From: a virus
DNA length: 48,146 nt
Direction: 5' to 3' (one strand)
IMG/VR virus record: IMGVR_UViG_3300023180_000100
Coordinates: 1 to 48,146 of that record
Shown: piece by piece, positions 37,806 to 46,615 of the stretch
Layout of the letters: the number at the start of each line of letters is the position of its first letter
How positions within the stretch are numbered: position 1 is the stretch's first letter
Made by a program: the position numbers and the translations under genes
Notes under the pieces: model-generated
Database searches by the model: none
The model's input: the letters and a program-made list of their open reading frames with translations, nothing else
What the model was told of the DNA's origin: nothing

Positions 37806-40344
37806 AGCTTAAATATGGATTTTCTCGTTTGCGATTCTTATTTATGTGAGGTACCCAATCATTTTCGACACTCTCACCCGCCCAAGACTCTGTTGCTTTC
37901 CACCACCTTGCTGGGCCCATATCAATGTGTATAAAGTTATATTCACCAGTCTCTGGATAAAACCCAAAGCCCTGGAAACCTACCGTAAGTGCATTGTTAA
38001 TAAATAATTTCTTTTGATCATTAGACCAACCAGCAACACTTATATCAAAGGCTTTACCTTTTAAATGCTGAGAGGTTTTTTTTCTACTACCTTTAGTTTT
38101 GGGAAGTATACCTTGTGGTGTTGTATAGATTTGAAAGTTGCATAAAGACATAAGATCACTAAATTCGTTTTCAAGAATTTTAAGCAATACTTCTTCAGCA
38201 TTATCAGATAGGTTTCTCAATACCCATTGGTCTTTAATATATTTACGATCAATAGTTGAATTCTTTATTGATACTTTATAATCAAATGTTTTATTATTTT
38301 TTATTTCTTCAGTATATGGTATGGGTGTAATTTCTTTCTTATTTGCTTGTAGTTCTATAAACTCGTTTTGCGATACTATCTCACCATTAAATTTGGTATT
38401 AATTTTTTGTTTAAAATCTCCCTGATAGTCCTGATTTAATTCAGGTAGATAGATAGCCATTCTAGCATTATATTCATCATCCACAATATTAATATTATCA
38501 TATTCAAGAGAAATGATATCAAATGGTATTCTGTCTTTAAGAAATACAGCAAGATCATACATTTGGGTTGGATTAGATTTACCTGTGGTTTTATCAACAA
38601 TATCATATATTACCAATCGACCCTTAATTTTTAAATCAGTGTCAGATCCGGTATCAAATATTTCGAATTCACCAGGTCTGTAAATACTTTCAACTGGTTT
38701 TACAATAAGATTTTTCAATAACGTTTTTTCATTATTAACTATTTCAAGTATGTTTGCATGTATTGTTAAATACTTTGCAATTTGTCGTTTGACTTCTTGG
38801 TCTCTGATAAAATCAATGTTTGTTGGATCTTTGGTACCCAAGAAAGTTGCCATTGTAATATTTTTTGACAACTTGGTACGAGACGTTATATCTCCGAGAT
38901 TTAAATAATTAAATTCTGGATCTGGTATAATATTTTTAGTAGGAATTTTTGTAGATGTTGATACTGTATTAGTCTGCCCACTAGGACCAAATGAAGTAGT
39001 ACCAACAACAGGCGATGTCTCTCTTTGTGTTGATCTACCATAACCAGCTGGTGTTTTTTCTTCAAAATAACTATTGTTGATTAATTGATTTTTAAGAATA
39101 AATTCAAGGAAGGCTTTGTTCTCAGCATTCTTTTTATTTCTAAGTCTTGATCTAATTAAGTCAGGTGTCACCTCATCAATATTATAGAGAATGCCACCAG
39201 TATCTACTTTAGGGTCAATTTTGTTTTTAATGTAATTATTATTGTCTACCTTGACCTTACGAATACCGCCATTAAGTTTTGTAAGATATTCGGCTACCGA
39301 AGATGCATCTGGTACAGCATAGTTTGCTGCATTTACATCCTCAATGTTTGCGGGCACAGCTGTATTTGTATTTGTCCAATTTTCTGCTGCTCCTGCCAGA
39401 CCAGTTGGTGCAGCTCCTGCTGTAGCAGCAAATACTGATGTGTCTGCCGAAATTGCTTCATCAGCTCTACCTGTTAGATCTCCATGAAATGTTGGAGCCT
39501 TGACTCCTTGATCAAATACAGCTCCATTGCCGACAAAGTCAACAGCAGTACCGCCAATAATACCCGTGCCACCCTGCACAGTCATATTATTAGCAGATAG
39601 GTTCATATCGTCTGCAGACTGAGCCAAGATGCCCTCTGTTGTCATGTATAGATTTCCACCTACAAAGGTTTTCATATCATTCTCAACAAGATGAGTAGAT
39701 ACACCCTTTACCATATGATCATGATTGGCCAACATCAATTCTGTTACCTGTTGAGTATAGACCTCAAATGATGGGCCGTTTACAATATTCTCTTGACCAA
39801 GACTTTTTGATTTGCTAAAGCCACTAATGTTTTCAGTTTTGTTTCCTCTGGTCTTTACATTAAAATTCATACAATTTATGTTAAAATCACCTGTTACATT
39901 TAGTTCAAGGTTACCACCATAATTAATTGTACCGTCTCCAGTAATTGTAATAAATTGATCACCACCCGTAACTTGAATACTATTTTTAATTGTTGAAATA
40001 GAGATAGAACCATCCTTACCTATTTCTACACCTGCACCTGTAGTGTGTTTTATAATGATACGTTCAGCACCTGGTGTATCATCCATTTCAAAGCTGTGGC
40101 CTGAAAAGCTTTTTTGTACTTGATTAAGGGGATATTCAGATTGAATCAAATCTGTATTATCAATAGGTATTCCATCAATTGCGCCATTATAATAAAGTTC
40201 TGTCCTTTTATTACCTAAGGCTTCTTTAGAATAATTAAAAGCACCAACATAATCAATGGTGGGGTAAGTACCTGTAATATCTTCATGCTGATTATTTTTT
40301 TGATTCTGCGCTGCAGTTTTGGCTAGATTGCTTTTACTTAACAT
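37801..40344 (-). CDS. Tail spike/needle with C-terminal M15 peptidase domain (847 aa)
   Basis: ATG at 40344 in a TAATG overlap. Residues about 80-290 form a beta-helix-like region resembling the gp5 C-terminal needle and VgrG: SGHSFEMDDTPGAERI, then GAGVEIGKDGSI, then repeated short strands (GGNLELNVTGDFNINC). An Ala-rich linker and a long alpha/beta middle follow. The last 120 residues are an M15-type peptidase (D-Ala-D-Ala carboxypeptidase/endopeptidase fold) with SQHLKGKAFDIS and FIHIDMG. The likely zinc ligands are H760, D767 and H806, with D808 following. The domain would cut peptide cross-links of the cell wall at the tail tip. It follows the gp5 lysozyme gene and the amidase-like gene, so gp5 functions are split here. 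Confidence 0.85.
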   Translation of the reverse strand: MLSKSNLAKTAAQNQKNNQHEDITGTYPTIDYVGAFNYSKEALGNKRTELYYNGAIDGIPIDNTDLIQSEYPLNQVQKSFSGHSFEMDDTPGAERIIIKHTTGAGVEIGKDGSISISTIKNSIQVTGGDQFITITGDGTINYGGNLELNVTGDFNINCMNFNVKTRGNKTENISGFSKSKSLGQENIVNGPSFEVYTQQVTELMLANHDHMVKGVSTHLVENDMKTFVGGNLYMTTEGILAQSADDMNLSANNMTVQGGTGIIGGTAVDFVGNGAVFDQGVKAPTFHGDLTGRADEAISADTSVFAATAGAAPTGLAGAAENWTNTNTAVPANIEDVNAANYAVPDASSVAEYLTKLNGGIRKVKVDNNNYIKNKIDPKVDTGGILYNIDEVTPDLIRSRLRNKKNAENKAFLEFILKNQLINNSYFEEKTPAGYGRSTQRETSPVVGTTSFGPSGQTNTVSTSTKIPTKNIIPDPEFNYLNLGDITSRTKLSKNITMATFLGTKDPTNIDFIRDQEVKRQIAKYLTIHANILEIVNNEKTLLKNLIVKPVESIYRPGEFEIFDTGSDTDLKIKGRLVIYDIVDKTTGKSNPTQMYDLAVFLKDRIPFDIISLEYDNINIVDDEYNARMAIYLPELNQDYQGDFKQKINTKFNGEIVSQNEFIELQANKKEITPIPYTEEIKNNKTFDYKVSIKNSTIDRKYIKDQWVLRNLSDNAEEVLLKILENEFSDLMSLCNFQIYTTPQGILPKTKGSRKKTSQHLKGKAFDISVAGWSNDQKKLFINNALTVGFQGFGFYPETGEYNFIHIDMGPARWWKATESWAGESVENDWVPHINKNRKRENPYLSL

Positions 40345-41990
40345 TATACACCGCCCCTTCTTAGTTCATCAAGTGTCAAGGAATCTCTTTCAAATGGGTT
40401 AAAAATATTTTTCTTATTAAATTTTGATTGAATGTAATTAGGTACATTGAGATATGGAAATGCTTCTTTGTTTATTTCATGATAACCAAAAACCTGTGTG
40501 CCCGGATAGTAATAATAAATGTTTCTAAGTATCTTTTCTAGAGTCGCATATTGGGCTTGATTAATACCCTTATCTCTTACGGCATGTTTATTAAAATCAT
40601 AGTCTTCATAATATGGCGTAGTAGTACCTCCATCAATCATTATAATAATAGATCTCTTGTCATGATTTTTAGTACCACCAACATTAATAGATTCAATATT
40701 TACGGGTCTCACTCTTTCTATTATACCTGTTTTTAAAATATAATAGTGCCATGGAAACCCATTACTTTTAATATAGTCTCGGGCTTCATGATAATGAATG
40801 CTGTACATATCATTTGCTACATCAGATGGTGTACCAGTACAATCAATTATTACTTCAGTGAAAGCTCTCTTGATAGTAGATATTTCTGTAATTAATTCTT
40901 CTTCTGAAGATACTATATAGTCTAAGTAATAATCATATCCATTATTTACTGGATATCCATTTCTCCAGTCAACTTCTATTTTAGAAAGATCTCTTGATAC
41001 TGGAGTTACCGAAACAGCAGCCTCTGATTTTTTATGTTGAAATGTTGACATTCTATTATCAATTTTTCTGACCCCTGTTACTAAATCATCTAGAGGTCTA
41101 TCACTATATTTTTGTAAAATATTGACCGCTGCCAAAATATTTCCGTTTTGTATATTTGTAAAAATTGCTGCTTTATCTTTATCTTTTATTTTTATAGGAA
41201 TACCATTCTTAGTTGCAAATTCATTAAGAATATTTGTGGCGGGGGCAAAGGATTTTTCAATAGCATTTTCAACCATTGAATTAAATCCAATGTTAAAAAT
41301 AGATAGAGCTTCATTTTTAAATTTTATTACATCACTAGATACACTATTTAGAAGCCCGGCAAGACCTGGTTTTACTCCACTAGTGCCAGCGACAGTTGCA
41401 ATTACATTGTTAAGGTTTTTTTCAAGAATTTCATTAATCTCATCTAGGTCTTCTAAAAATTCATCAAAGTTACTACCAGCAGCCTTTAGATCTACAATGG
41501 GCTTTGATACATCAACAACGGCTTCTTTAATAATAGAATTTATTTCATTTGCCTTAATGTCAGGTACAATAGATTTTAGCGATGATGATATTGCTTCTAT
41601 TGACCCCAACGATATAACTTCATTTAAATTTGTTTCAACTGCAAGGGTAGCATTAGTAAGATTTTTACTTGTTTCTTTAAGCACTGTAGATGCAACAGGT
41701 TCTAGTGTTGCCTTCAGGCCTTTCATATTTGAAGTAAGCTTTGTGATTGGTAGTTGGCCTATAGATTGAGTCGGTATACTACCCTCTACGTTTTTAATCA
41801 TATCACTAGAGGCATTTAAAGATATTATACCACCTATTTCCTCATTTACTTTAAGACCTGCCTTAGATGTATTTTCAAGTATTTGTTGGGCCTGGGCATC
41901 ATTTAATTTTTCTTTTACAGAGTGGTCTAATTTTTTAGCAGTTGATGTTACGGTAGCCGCAATAAAGTTAAGATCATTTGACAGTGACAT
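40344..41990 (-). CDS. Tail-tip protein with degenerate amidase (PGRP/T7-lysozyme-like) domain (548 aa)
   Basis: ATG at 41990 with GGAG upstream; the stop overlaps the spike start. Residues about 1-330 are mostly helical with frequent Ser/Asn/Ile and may form coiled coils. Residues about 340-548 align along their whole length with amidase_2/T7 lysozyme: VIIDCTGTPSD (T7 FVHCSATKPSQ), WHYYILKTG (T7 YHFIIKRDG), INVGGTKNHDKRSIIIMIDGG (T7 VGSHAKGYNHNSIGVCLVGG) and GYHEINKEAFPYLNV (T7 HHEVAPKACPSFDL). The three zinc ligands of T7 lysozyme (H17, H122, C130) correspond to D383, Y503 and F511, and catalytic K128 to E509. I therefore infer a peptidoglycan-binding pseudo-enzyme rather than an active amidase. 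The T7 alignment is from memory. Confidence 0.8.
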   Translation of the reverse strand: MSLSNDLNFIAATVTSTAKKLDHSVKEKLNDAQAQQILENTSKAGLKVNEEIGGIISLNASSDMIKNVEGSIPTQSIGQLPITKLTSNMKGLKATLEPVASTVLKETSKNLTNATLAVETNLNEVISLGSIEAISSSLKSIVPDIKANEINSIIKEAVVDVSKPIVDLKAAGSNFDEFLEDLDEINEILEKNLNNVIATVAGTSGVKPGLAGLLNSVSSDVIKFKNEALSIFNIGFNSMVENAIEKSFAPATNILNEFATKNGIPIKIKDKDKAAIFTNIQNGNILAAVNILQKYSDRPLDDLVTGVRKIDNRMSTFQHKKSEAAVSVTPVSRDLSKIEVDWRNGYPVNNGYDYYLDYIVSSEEELITEISTIKRAFTEVIIDCTGTPSDVANDMYSIHYHEARDYIKSNGFPWHYYILKTGIIERVRPVNIESINVGGTKNHDKRSIIIMIDGGTTTPYYEDYDFNKHAVRDKGINQAQYATLEKILRNIYYYYPGTQVFGYHEINKEAFPYLNVPNYIQSKFNKKNIFNPFERDSLTLDELRRGGV

Positions 41991-41992
41991 AA

Positions 41993-42964
41993 TTATACTC
42001 CATTAATAGATGCTTCATACCAAGATAGGGCATCTGTTGCATATTTAGACCGTGTAATATACTCACTATCCTTATTAGCAGGGTTTTCATATCTATCAAG
42101 AAAAACCCACGTTGCGTTATTATCACCTTTAGGACCGTTTATTCTATTACTGTTTATGAGCCTACGATGCACATAAGAATATTCTGACGCATCAGTATCT
42201 TTACCACCTAATGAACCGTTTAAAGTATTAACCAAATAACCCAACTGCCCAAAGAAATCACTTTCGGGTAAATTTCTAAGGTTGGCATAATTTTTTAATT
42301 TATTCCATCTAAATCCTGCATTAGCACTATTATTCCATTGTGCCAAGCCATAAGAATTACCGTTGTCACCCAAAGCAGTAGGATCAAAATACACATTGTC
42401 CTTTGCATTAAAACTTTCTTTTGTGAGGTTGCCTACTATACCGGCAGCTTGTAATGGTGTATATCCATTTTGGGTAAGATAACTCATAATAATTACAGAT
42501 TTTTTTACCATGGCTGATGAACCGTAACCACCAGCAGCCCTTTCAACTGTATTGTAATTCTTTATAAGATTATTGGGTTGTATAAACCCATCATGCTTAA
42601 TAGTACTACTTGCGTCTACACTGCTGCTTGTGGAACCTCTATTGACAGTGGTTCTCAATCTTTGTTGGGTTGCTGATTCTCTTTCTGTGGTAAACATTGA
42701 TCCTAATACAATAGGAGACTGTGAATTTTCACCATCTAAGAAAAACCCATAAACCCTAGCCGGTGGATGTATCTGAGGTATTTTACCAATACCTGATGTC
42801 CCGGCTTCTGTGGTGGGTATTAAAATGTCTGCCCAAGGTAAATTGGCATTATCAATATCGGGTCCATGAATACCAAATATTCTTACCTTAATCTTCCCAG
42901 GAAAATCTTTATTGATTTCAATTGCGGTACCTATAAACCAACGGGTCTTATCTCCATAATACAT
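41993..42964 (-). CDS. gp5: Baseplate hub protein gp5: OB-fold plus lysozyme
   Basis: ATG at 42964 in a TAATG overlap with the hub gene. Residues about 1-95 are the gp5/VgrG-type OB-fold (WFIGTAIEINKDFPGKIKVRIFGIHG, then LPWADILIP). A Ser/Thr-rich linker spans about 96-148. Residues about 150-323 are a phage tail lysozyme domain of the Phage_lysozyme2 type (GYTPLQAAGIVGNLTKESFN with a likely catalytic Glu near 183, then SYGLAQWN). T4 gp5 instead has a T4-lysozyme-type domain and its needle in one chain. Here the needle is in the separate gene at 37801-40344. The protein should sit under the gp27-like hub and cut glycan strands during entry. Confidence 0.9.
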   Translation of the reverse strand: MYYGDKTRWFIGTAIEINKDFPGKIKVRIFGIHGPDIDNANLPWADILIPTTEAGTSGIGKIPQIHPPARVYGFFLDGENSQSPIVLGSMFTTERESATQQRLRTTVNRGSTSSSVDASSTIKHDGFIQPNNLIKNYNTVERAAGGYGSSAMVKKSVIIMSYLTQNGYTPLQAAGIVGNLTKESFNAKDNVYFDPTALGDNGNSYGLAQWNNSANAGFRWNKLKNYANLRNLPESDFFGQLGYLVNTLNGSLGGKDTDASEYSYVHRRLINSNRINGPKGDNNATWVFLDRYENPANKDSEYITRSKYATDALSWYEASINGV

Positions 42965-44418
42965 TATACTCTCCCGACCAAAGATTGATTCTCAACTACA
43001 CGAACACCTACTTTAGATACTCTGTTGGCTAGTCTTGATACCTGAACACTTACTCTTGTTTTTTTATTATGGGGTGTGAATAGATGTCTTTTAGTAATTA
43101 TTAAATGAGGTCCAGATCTTTTATCATCTGTTAAAGAATAATTATGTTGATTAGTACTTAAACCAGTATCTTGATTTACAGCAATGTTAACTTGGCCGCC
43201 TACACTTCTTGACGTATCAGTGGCCAGCCATATCATACCAGCCATTTCAATATCATAAACATTTTTTGTGAGATAATGCATAGTAGCATCTCTTACTACA
43301 TCATTAAGAAATGAACGAGACTCATTTATACCTTTTTCTTTATTAGGCGCAAAGTTACTTGACTTGAGAGTAGTATACACCTGAGAATTATAATCACCTA
43401 AAGTCGGTGCTGATACATTTGTTTCATTCTGGTTTGAAGGATCAGGATCAAATACATCATCATCTACCAAAAAGCCCAATGCATTTTTATCAAATATATT
43501 TTCCAACCAAGGCACAATAAAATTTCTAAGATTCATACTTTGATTATAATACGTACCATCATTAGTATCAACGTTTTCATATCTAAACCCTAGACCGCCA
43601 TTTTGAGCAAGTTTAAGTGTATCTTCTGCTGTAGAGTATGTTATTGAATATTTACTTATATTATACATCTGCTCTATAAAGTTACCAGAAGTATAGGACA
43701 TGGTCGGATTAAACGTAGCTGCTCTATCTTTATTAAATGGTTCCTTTTCAAGTAGTGTTTCTAGATCGGTAAAAATAAGTTTATCACTGTGTATACTTGA
43801 ATAGAGTAGATATGGCATTCCATGAGAAGTTGTAATTTTACCAAGAATAGCCTTTACTGCATCAAGAGGTTTAAGGAATGGTACATTATACCTCATATCA
43901 CCCTGTACTGACTTTCTAAATGGATTACCGTCATTAAATTCAAAATCAATTTCTTTTTTAAGATTGTCTTTTAATATAGTTTGTATAATATCCTCGCCAC
44001 TACCAAAATAAGATTTACTGATCTTCTGAACATAATTAAAATATCCATGGTCTTCTATAAGAGAAATATGATATACGGATGTACCTTCATTGTGTTTATT
44101 AAATTTGTTTATTCCATTAATGACAAAGTTTTTGGTAGTCGTAAACACATTTGATTCGGATTCAGTAAGAGGTGTAGAAATATTAAATTGAATTCTTTCA
44201 GTGCCAATGATGCCAGGCATTTCAAAAAGATTAAGATCGTCCACATATATCATCTCAGCCGTAAGATATGCCTTACCTAGATGTTCATATATACTAAATT
44301 CACTTATACCCTCTTTAATGTCAATTTTATTATCAACATTAGGATTATCAACCGACATGCGATTTGTATAAAAGTATACTGAACCTAAATCAAAAGATTC
44401 TGGCGTCAAATAGGCCAT
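42964..44418 (-). CDS. gp27: Baseplate hub protein, gp27-like (484 aa)
   Basis: ATG at 44418 with AAGGG upstream. The N-terminal region reads GISEFSIYEHLGKAYLTAEMIYVDDLNLFEMPGIIGTERIQF, the start of a gp27/gpD-type tube-like domain. Later segments are NGINKFN, YHISLIEDHGYFNYVQKISKSYFG and DMRYNVPFLKPLDAVKAI, matching the order of domains in hub proteins that form the trimeric adaptor between tail tube and spike. It is about 90 residues longer than T4 gp27 (391). It lies directly before gp5, its expected partner, and after gp53. The assignment rests on pattern and context. Confidence 0.8.
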   Translation of the reverse strand: MAYLTPESFDLGSVYFYTNRMSVDNPNVDNKIDIKEGISEFSIYEHLGKAYLTAEMIYVDDLNLFEMPGIIGTERIQFNISTPLTESESNVFTTTKNFVINGINKFNKHNEGTSVYHISLIEDHGYFNYVQKISKSYFGSGEDIIQTILKDNLKKEIDFEFNDGNPFRKSVQGDMRYNVPFLKPLDAVKAILGKITTSHGMPYLLYSSIHSDKLIFTDLETLLEKEPFNKDRAATFNPTMSYTSGNFIEQMYNISKYSITYSTAEDTLKLAQNGGLGFRYENVDTNDGTYYNQSMNLRNFIVPWLENIFDKNALGFLVDDDVFDPDPSNQNETNVSAPTLGDYNSQVYTTLKSSNFAPNKEKGINESRSFLNDVVRDATMHYLTKNVYDIEMAGMIWLATDTSRSVGGQVNIAVNQDTGLSTNQHNYSLTDDKRSGPHLIITKRHLFTPHNKKTRVSVQVSRLANRVSKVGVRVVENQSLVGRV

Positions 44419-44419
44419 G

Positions 44420-45463
44420 TTAAACCCTTAAAAGTTTATTAAATTGTAAATGCAGCTGTCGTGCAATTCGTGGAAGAAAAACATTTATTTGTCTTAATTC
44501 ATCATTTTCTTTACGTAGTTGTTGGCGGTATGTTACTCCACCAGCACCTGTTGTATCTCCAACAAATTGGGATATATTAACTCCACCAGTATTTAGTACA
44601 TCCAGATCAATCCATTCCCCATCTGCATTTTCATAATGATGAATACCAAGAGTTTGATCCTTTACTCCTACAACTCTAAAGTTGGGAATAGAACTTGGTA
44701 CCTGGTTCCAATTGTCAATATTGTCTTCACCTGGATCTGAATATAATCTGTCACCTGCGTTAATTGTAGTAGATGAAATAAGAGCATCAGCAGTTGCTGT
44801 ATTAGCACCAACCTGAGGAGATGATAAAGTAATTGTAGGTATAGATGTATAATCAGTGCCTCTGTTAGTAATGGTAACAGCTGTTACTGATCCATTGGCA
44901 ATTGTTGCGATTGCTGTTGCGCCTTCACCATTACCACCTGTTATGGTTACTGTGGGAGGGGATGTATATCCAGAACCTGGATTAGTAATATTAATGTCTC
45001 TGATCTCAGTTGCTGGCTCTACAATTAATTGTCCAAGCATGAGATTTTTCTCTATGATCTTACCTTTAAAGCTTGGATATTCTACGGTGTTGTAATCACT
45101 AGATGCAACCCAATCACCTTTATACATTCCTACTGCTATGTTGTTATCAGTCTGAATTGCTTTGTGTGGGTAGAATTCGTTTGCCTTTTCAATCAATTCA
45201 GATTCATCTAGCGGCCAGCCACTTACTCTTAACTTATCATTTAAAAGATAAAATAGATAATAATATTCAGTTGTGCCATAAAGTTTGTAAGAAAGTATGT
45301 CCGGTCTTTCGCCGTCCTGAATAAAGTATTCTGAGTAATAACTTAAATCATCTTTAAATTCATCAACAAGATCTATATAGGTGGTGATATTATCAAATAA
45401 AACATTTGATGTCTCTTCACCAAAATTATAGGTTGTAATTGGAAAATTAGCAAACATTGGCAT
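44420..45463 (-). CDS. gp53: Baseplate wedge protein gp53 with inserted beta-module
   Basis: ATG at 45463; the Shine-Dalgarno is weak (TAGAAAG). The N-terminal 100 residues are typical gp53: FANFPITTYNFG, then YIDLVDEFKDDLSYYSEYFIQDGERPDILSYKLYGTTEYYYLFYLLND. In T4 (196 residues) gp53 wraps gp6 and gp25 in the inner ring. Here residues about 155-235 hold an extra module with two NPGSGYTSPPTVTI/NRGTDYTSIPTITL half-repeats around a GNGEGATAIATIANG segment. The end (RVVGVKDQTLGIHHYENADG ... RQINVFLP) is again gp53-like. The insertion accounts for roughly half of the extra length. Confidence 0.88.
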   Translation of the reverse strand: MPMFANFPITTYNFGEETSNVLFDNITTYIDLVDEFKDDLSYYSEYFIQDGERPDILSYKLYGTTEYYYLFYLLNDKLRVSGWPLDESELIEKANEFYPHKAIQTDNNIAVGMYKGDWVASSDYNTVEYPSFKGKIIEKNLMLGQLIVEPATEIRDINITNPGSGYTSPPTVTITGGNGEGATAIATIANGSVTAVTITNRGTDYTSIPTITLSSPQVGANTATADALISSTTINAGDRLYSDPGEDNIDNWNQVPSSIPNFRVVGVKDQTLGIHHYENADGEWIDLDVLNTGGVNISQFVGDTTGAGGVTYRQQLRKENDELRQINVFLPRIARQLHLQFNKLLRV

Positions 45464-45476
45464 AGTTTAAAACTTT

Positions 45477-46562
45477 CTAAAAGGTAGATTCTAATGGAGC
45501 GGGCTTTTTAATATCAGTAGCATTCATGGCACGTTCTTCAACAAAGGTTAAAGAGATATCTACTTCCTGAGGAGATCCATCTGTATGAAATGCCATAGTG
45601 TTTGGGTTATAAACAGCTTCAAATGATTCTAAGAAACATGGCAGAATTTCTGTTCCTATCTTAGTCCAGGTTTCTCCATATACATCTTCACCAAGATAAT
45701 ACATTTCAATTTCCCACTTGCATGGGTATTCTAAACCAGCAGACATACCCTCAAAGTTTAAAATTTCATTTCCAGCTGATGTAGCACCAATGCCTTCATC
45801 TTCACCATCAAATATTTTAGAATCATCAGTTAGAGATGGATACATATTTTTTCGAAAGAAATAAATTATGTCCTTTATCCTTTGAGACTCTTCAGCGGTG
45901 CGGGGTATCAACTTAAATGTAAATCTAAATGATCTTAGAGCAATGCCATTTAAAATATTTCTTTTATTTGGATTTACGGCAATGCCTGTTGCTGATGCAA
46001 CCGCACCTGAAACCTCTGGCATACTAGCTTTTTGGGCTGCTCTTTGTACAGCAAGTGAAGTGGCTGTATTACCAAGATTGCCATTAAACAAAGCTCCAAG
46101 TGTCTGCCCAACCATTTTAGACCCGGCATCCATCATAGTGCCTACACCAACGTAAGCACCCATAGCAGCTGCTCTGGCTCCCATAAAGGCTGCTCCACCA
46201 AGCATACCTAATTCAGGCTGAGTATAATCAATTTTATCTGCAATTTGTATAGATTGTGGTAAAAATAATTCAACGGAGCCTTTAATTGTTTTGTTGTTTC
46301 TTAACTTTTGGGAGTAACTTATACCTTTATGTTTTTGCACATCAATAGATTGTTGTGCTTTCTTAGCTAGATCTTTATTTGGGATAAAGCTTTCATTTGG
46401 AATATTCGCTTGCACCTGGCTGCCAAATACTGAAACACCAGCATCCCACAATCCTGCATAGCTTTCTTGGGTAGCTCTAAACTGAACTTTGGCCTTATAG
46501 TCACTATTATTTTCTATTGGAAAGTTATATGACAAATTGCCTTCTGTGATTTTGATACGCAA
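45477..46562 (-). CDS. gp48: Baseplate tail-tube cap protein gp48
   Basis: The start codon is TTG at 46562, read with an AGGA site nine bases upstream. A TAA lies three codons before it, and no ATG occurs until far inside the protein, so TTG is the only reasonable start. Its 361 residues are close to T4 gp48 (364). Characteristic segments are YKAKVQFRATQES, NPNKRNILNGIALRSFRFTFKLIPRTAEESQRIKDIIYFFRKNMYP, YPCKWEIEMYYLGED and PQEVDISLTFVEERAM. A central Ala/Gly-rich stretch (GGAAFMGARAAAMGAYVGVG) is hydrophobic, as in other gp48 proteins. gp48 caps the hub and starts tail tube growth together with gp54. This is the first gene of the leftward unit. Confidence 0.92.
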   Translation of the reverse strand: MRIKITEGNLSYNFPIENNSDYKAKVQFRATQESYAGLWDAGVSVFGSQVQANIPNESFIPNKDLAKKAQQSIDVQKHKGISYSQKLRNNKTIKGSVELFLPQSIQIADKIDYTQPELGMLGGAAFMGARAAAMGAYVGVGTMMDAGSKMVGQTLGALFNGNLGNTATSLAVQRAAQKASMPEVSGAVASATGIAVNPNKRNILNGIALRSFRFTFKLIPRTAEESQRIKDIIYFFRKNMYPSLTDDSKIFDGEDEGIGATSAGNEILNFEGMSAGLEYPCKWEIEMYYLGEDVYGETWTKIGTEILPCFLESFEAVYNPNTMAFHTDGSPQEVDISLTFVEERAMNATDIKKPAPLESTF

Positions 46563-46574
46563 CGGTTTTTATCC

Positions 46575-46583
46575 TAATAAATA
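46575..46583 (+). promoter_or_regulatory. Possible degenerate late promoter for gp4
   Basis: The plus-strand sequence taataaata in the divergent gap matches TATAAATA at seven of eight positions and ends 33 bases before the gp4 ATG. It faces the opposite way to the perfect box at 46600-46607. The transcript start could equally come from another element. Confidence 0.3.
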
Positions 46584-46599
46584 TTAAAAAACTTTAAAG

Positions 46600-46607
46600 T
46601 ATTTATA
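46600..46607 (-). promoter_or_regulatory. T4-type late promoter box for gp48 unit
   Basis: Perfect TATAAATA on the minus strand in the 53-bp divergent gap, 38 bp upstream of the gp48 TTG start. The predicted leader is about 30 bases and contains AGGA. It should drive gp48, gp53, gp27, gp5, the amidase-like gene and the spike gene. Confidence 0.75.
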
Positions 46608-46615
46608 AGGTAATT

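Noticed and set aside
41122-41769. 215-codon plus-strand frame opposite the amidase-like gene
   Set aside because: It has no ribosome site or promoter and a composition typical of a complement shadow. The minus-strand gene is supported by family similarity.
40344-41990. Calling this protein an active N-acetylmuramoyl-L-alanine amidase
   Set aside because: The fold pattern is present, but the residues aligned with the zinc ligands and the catalytic Lys are Asp, Tyr, Phe and Glu.
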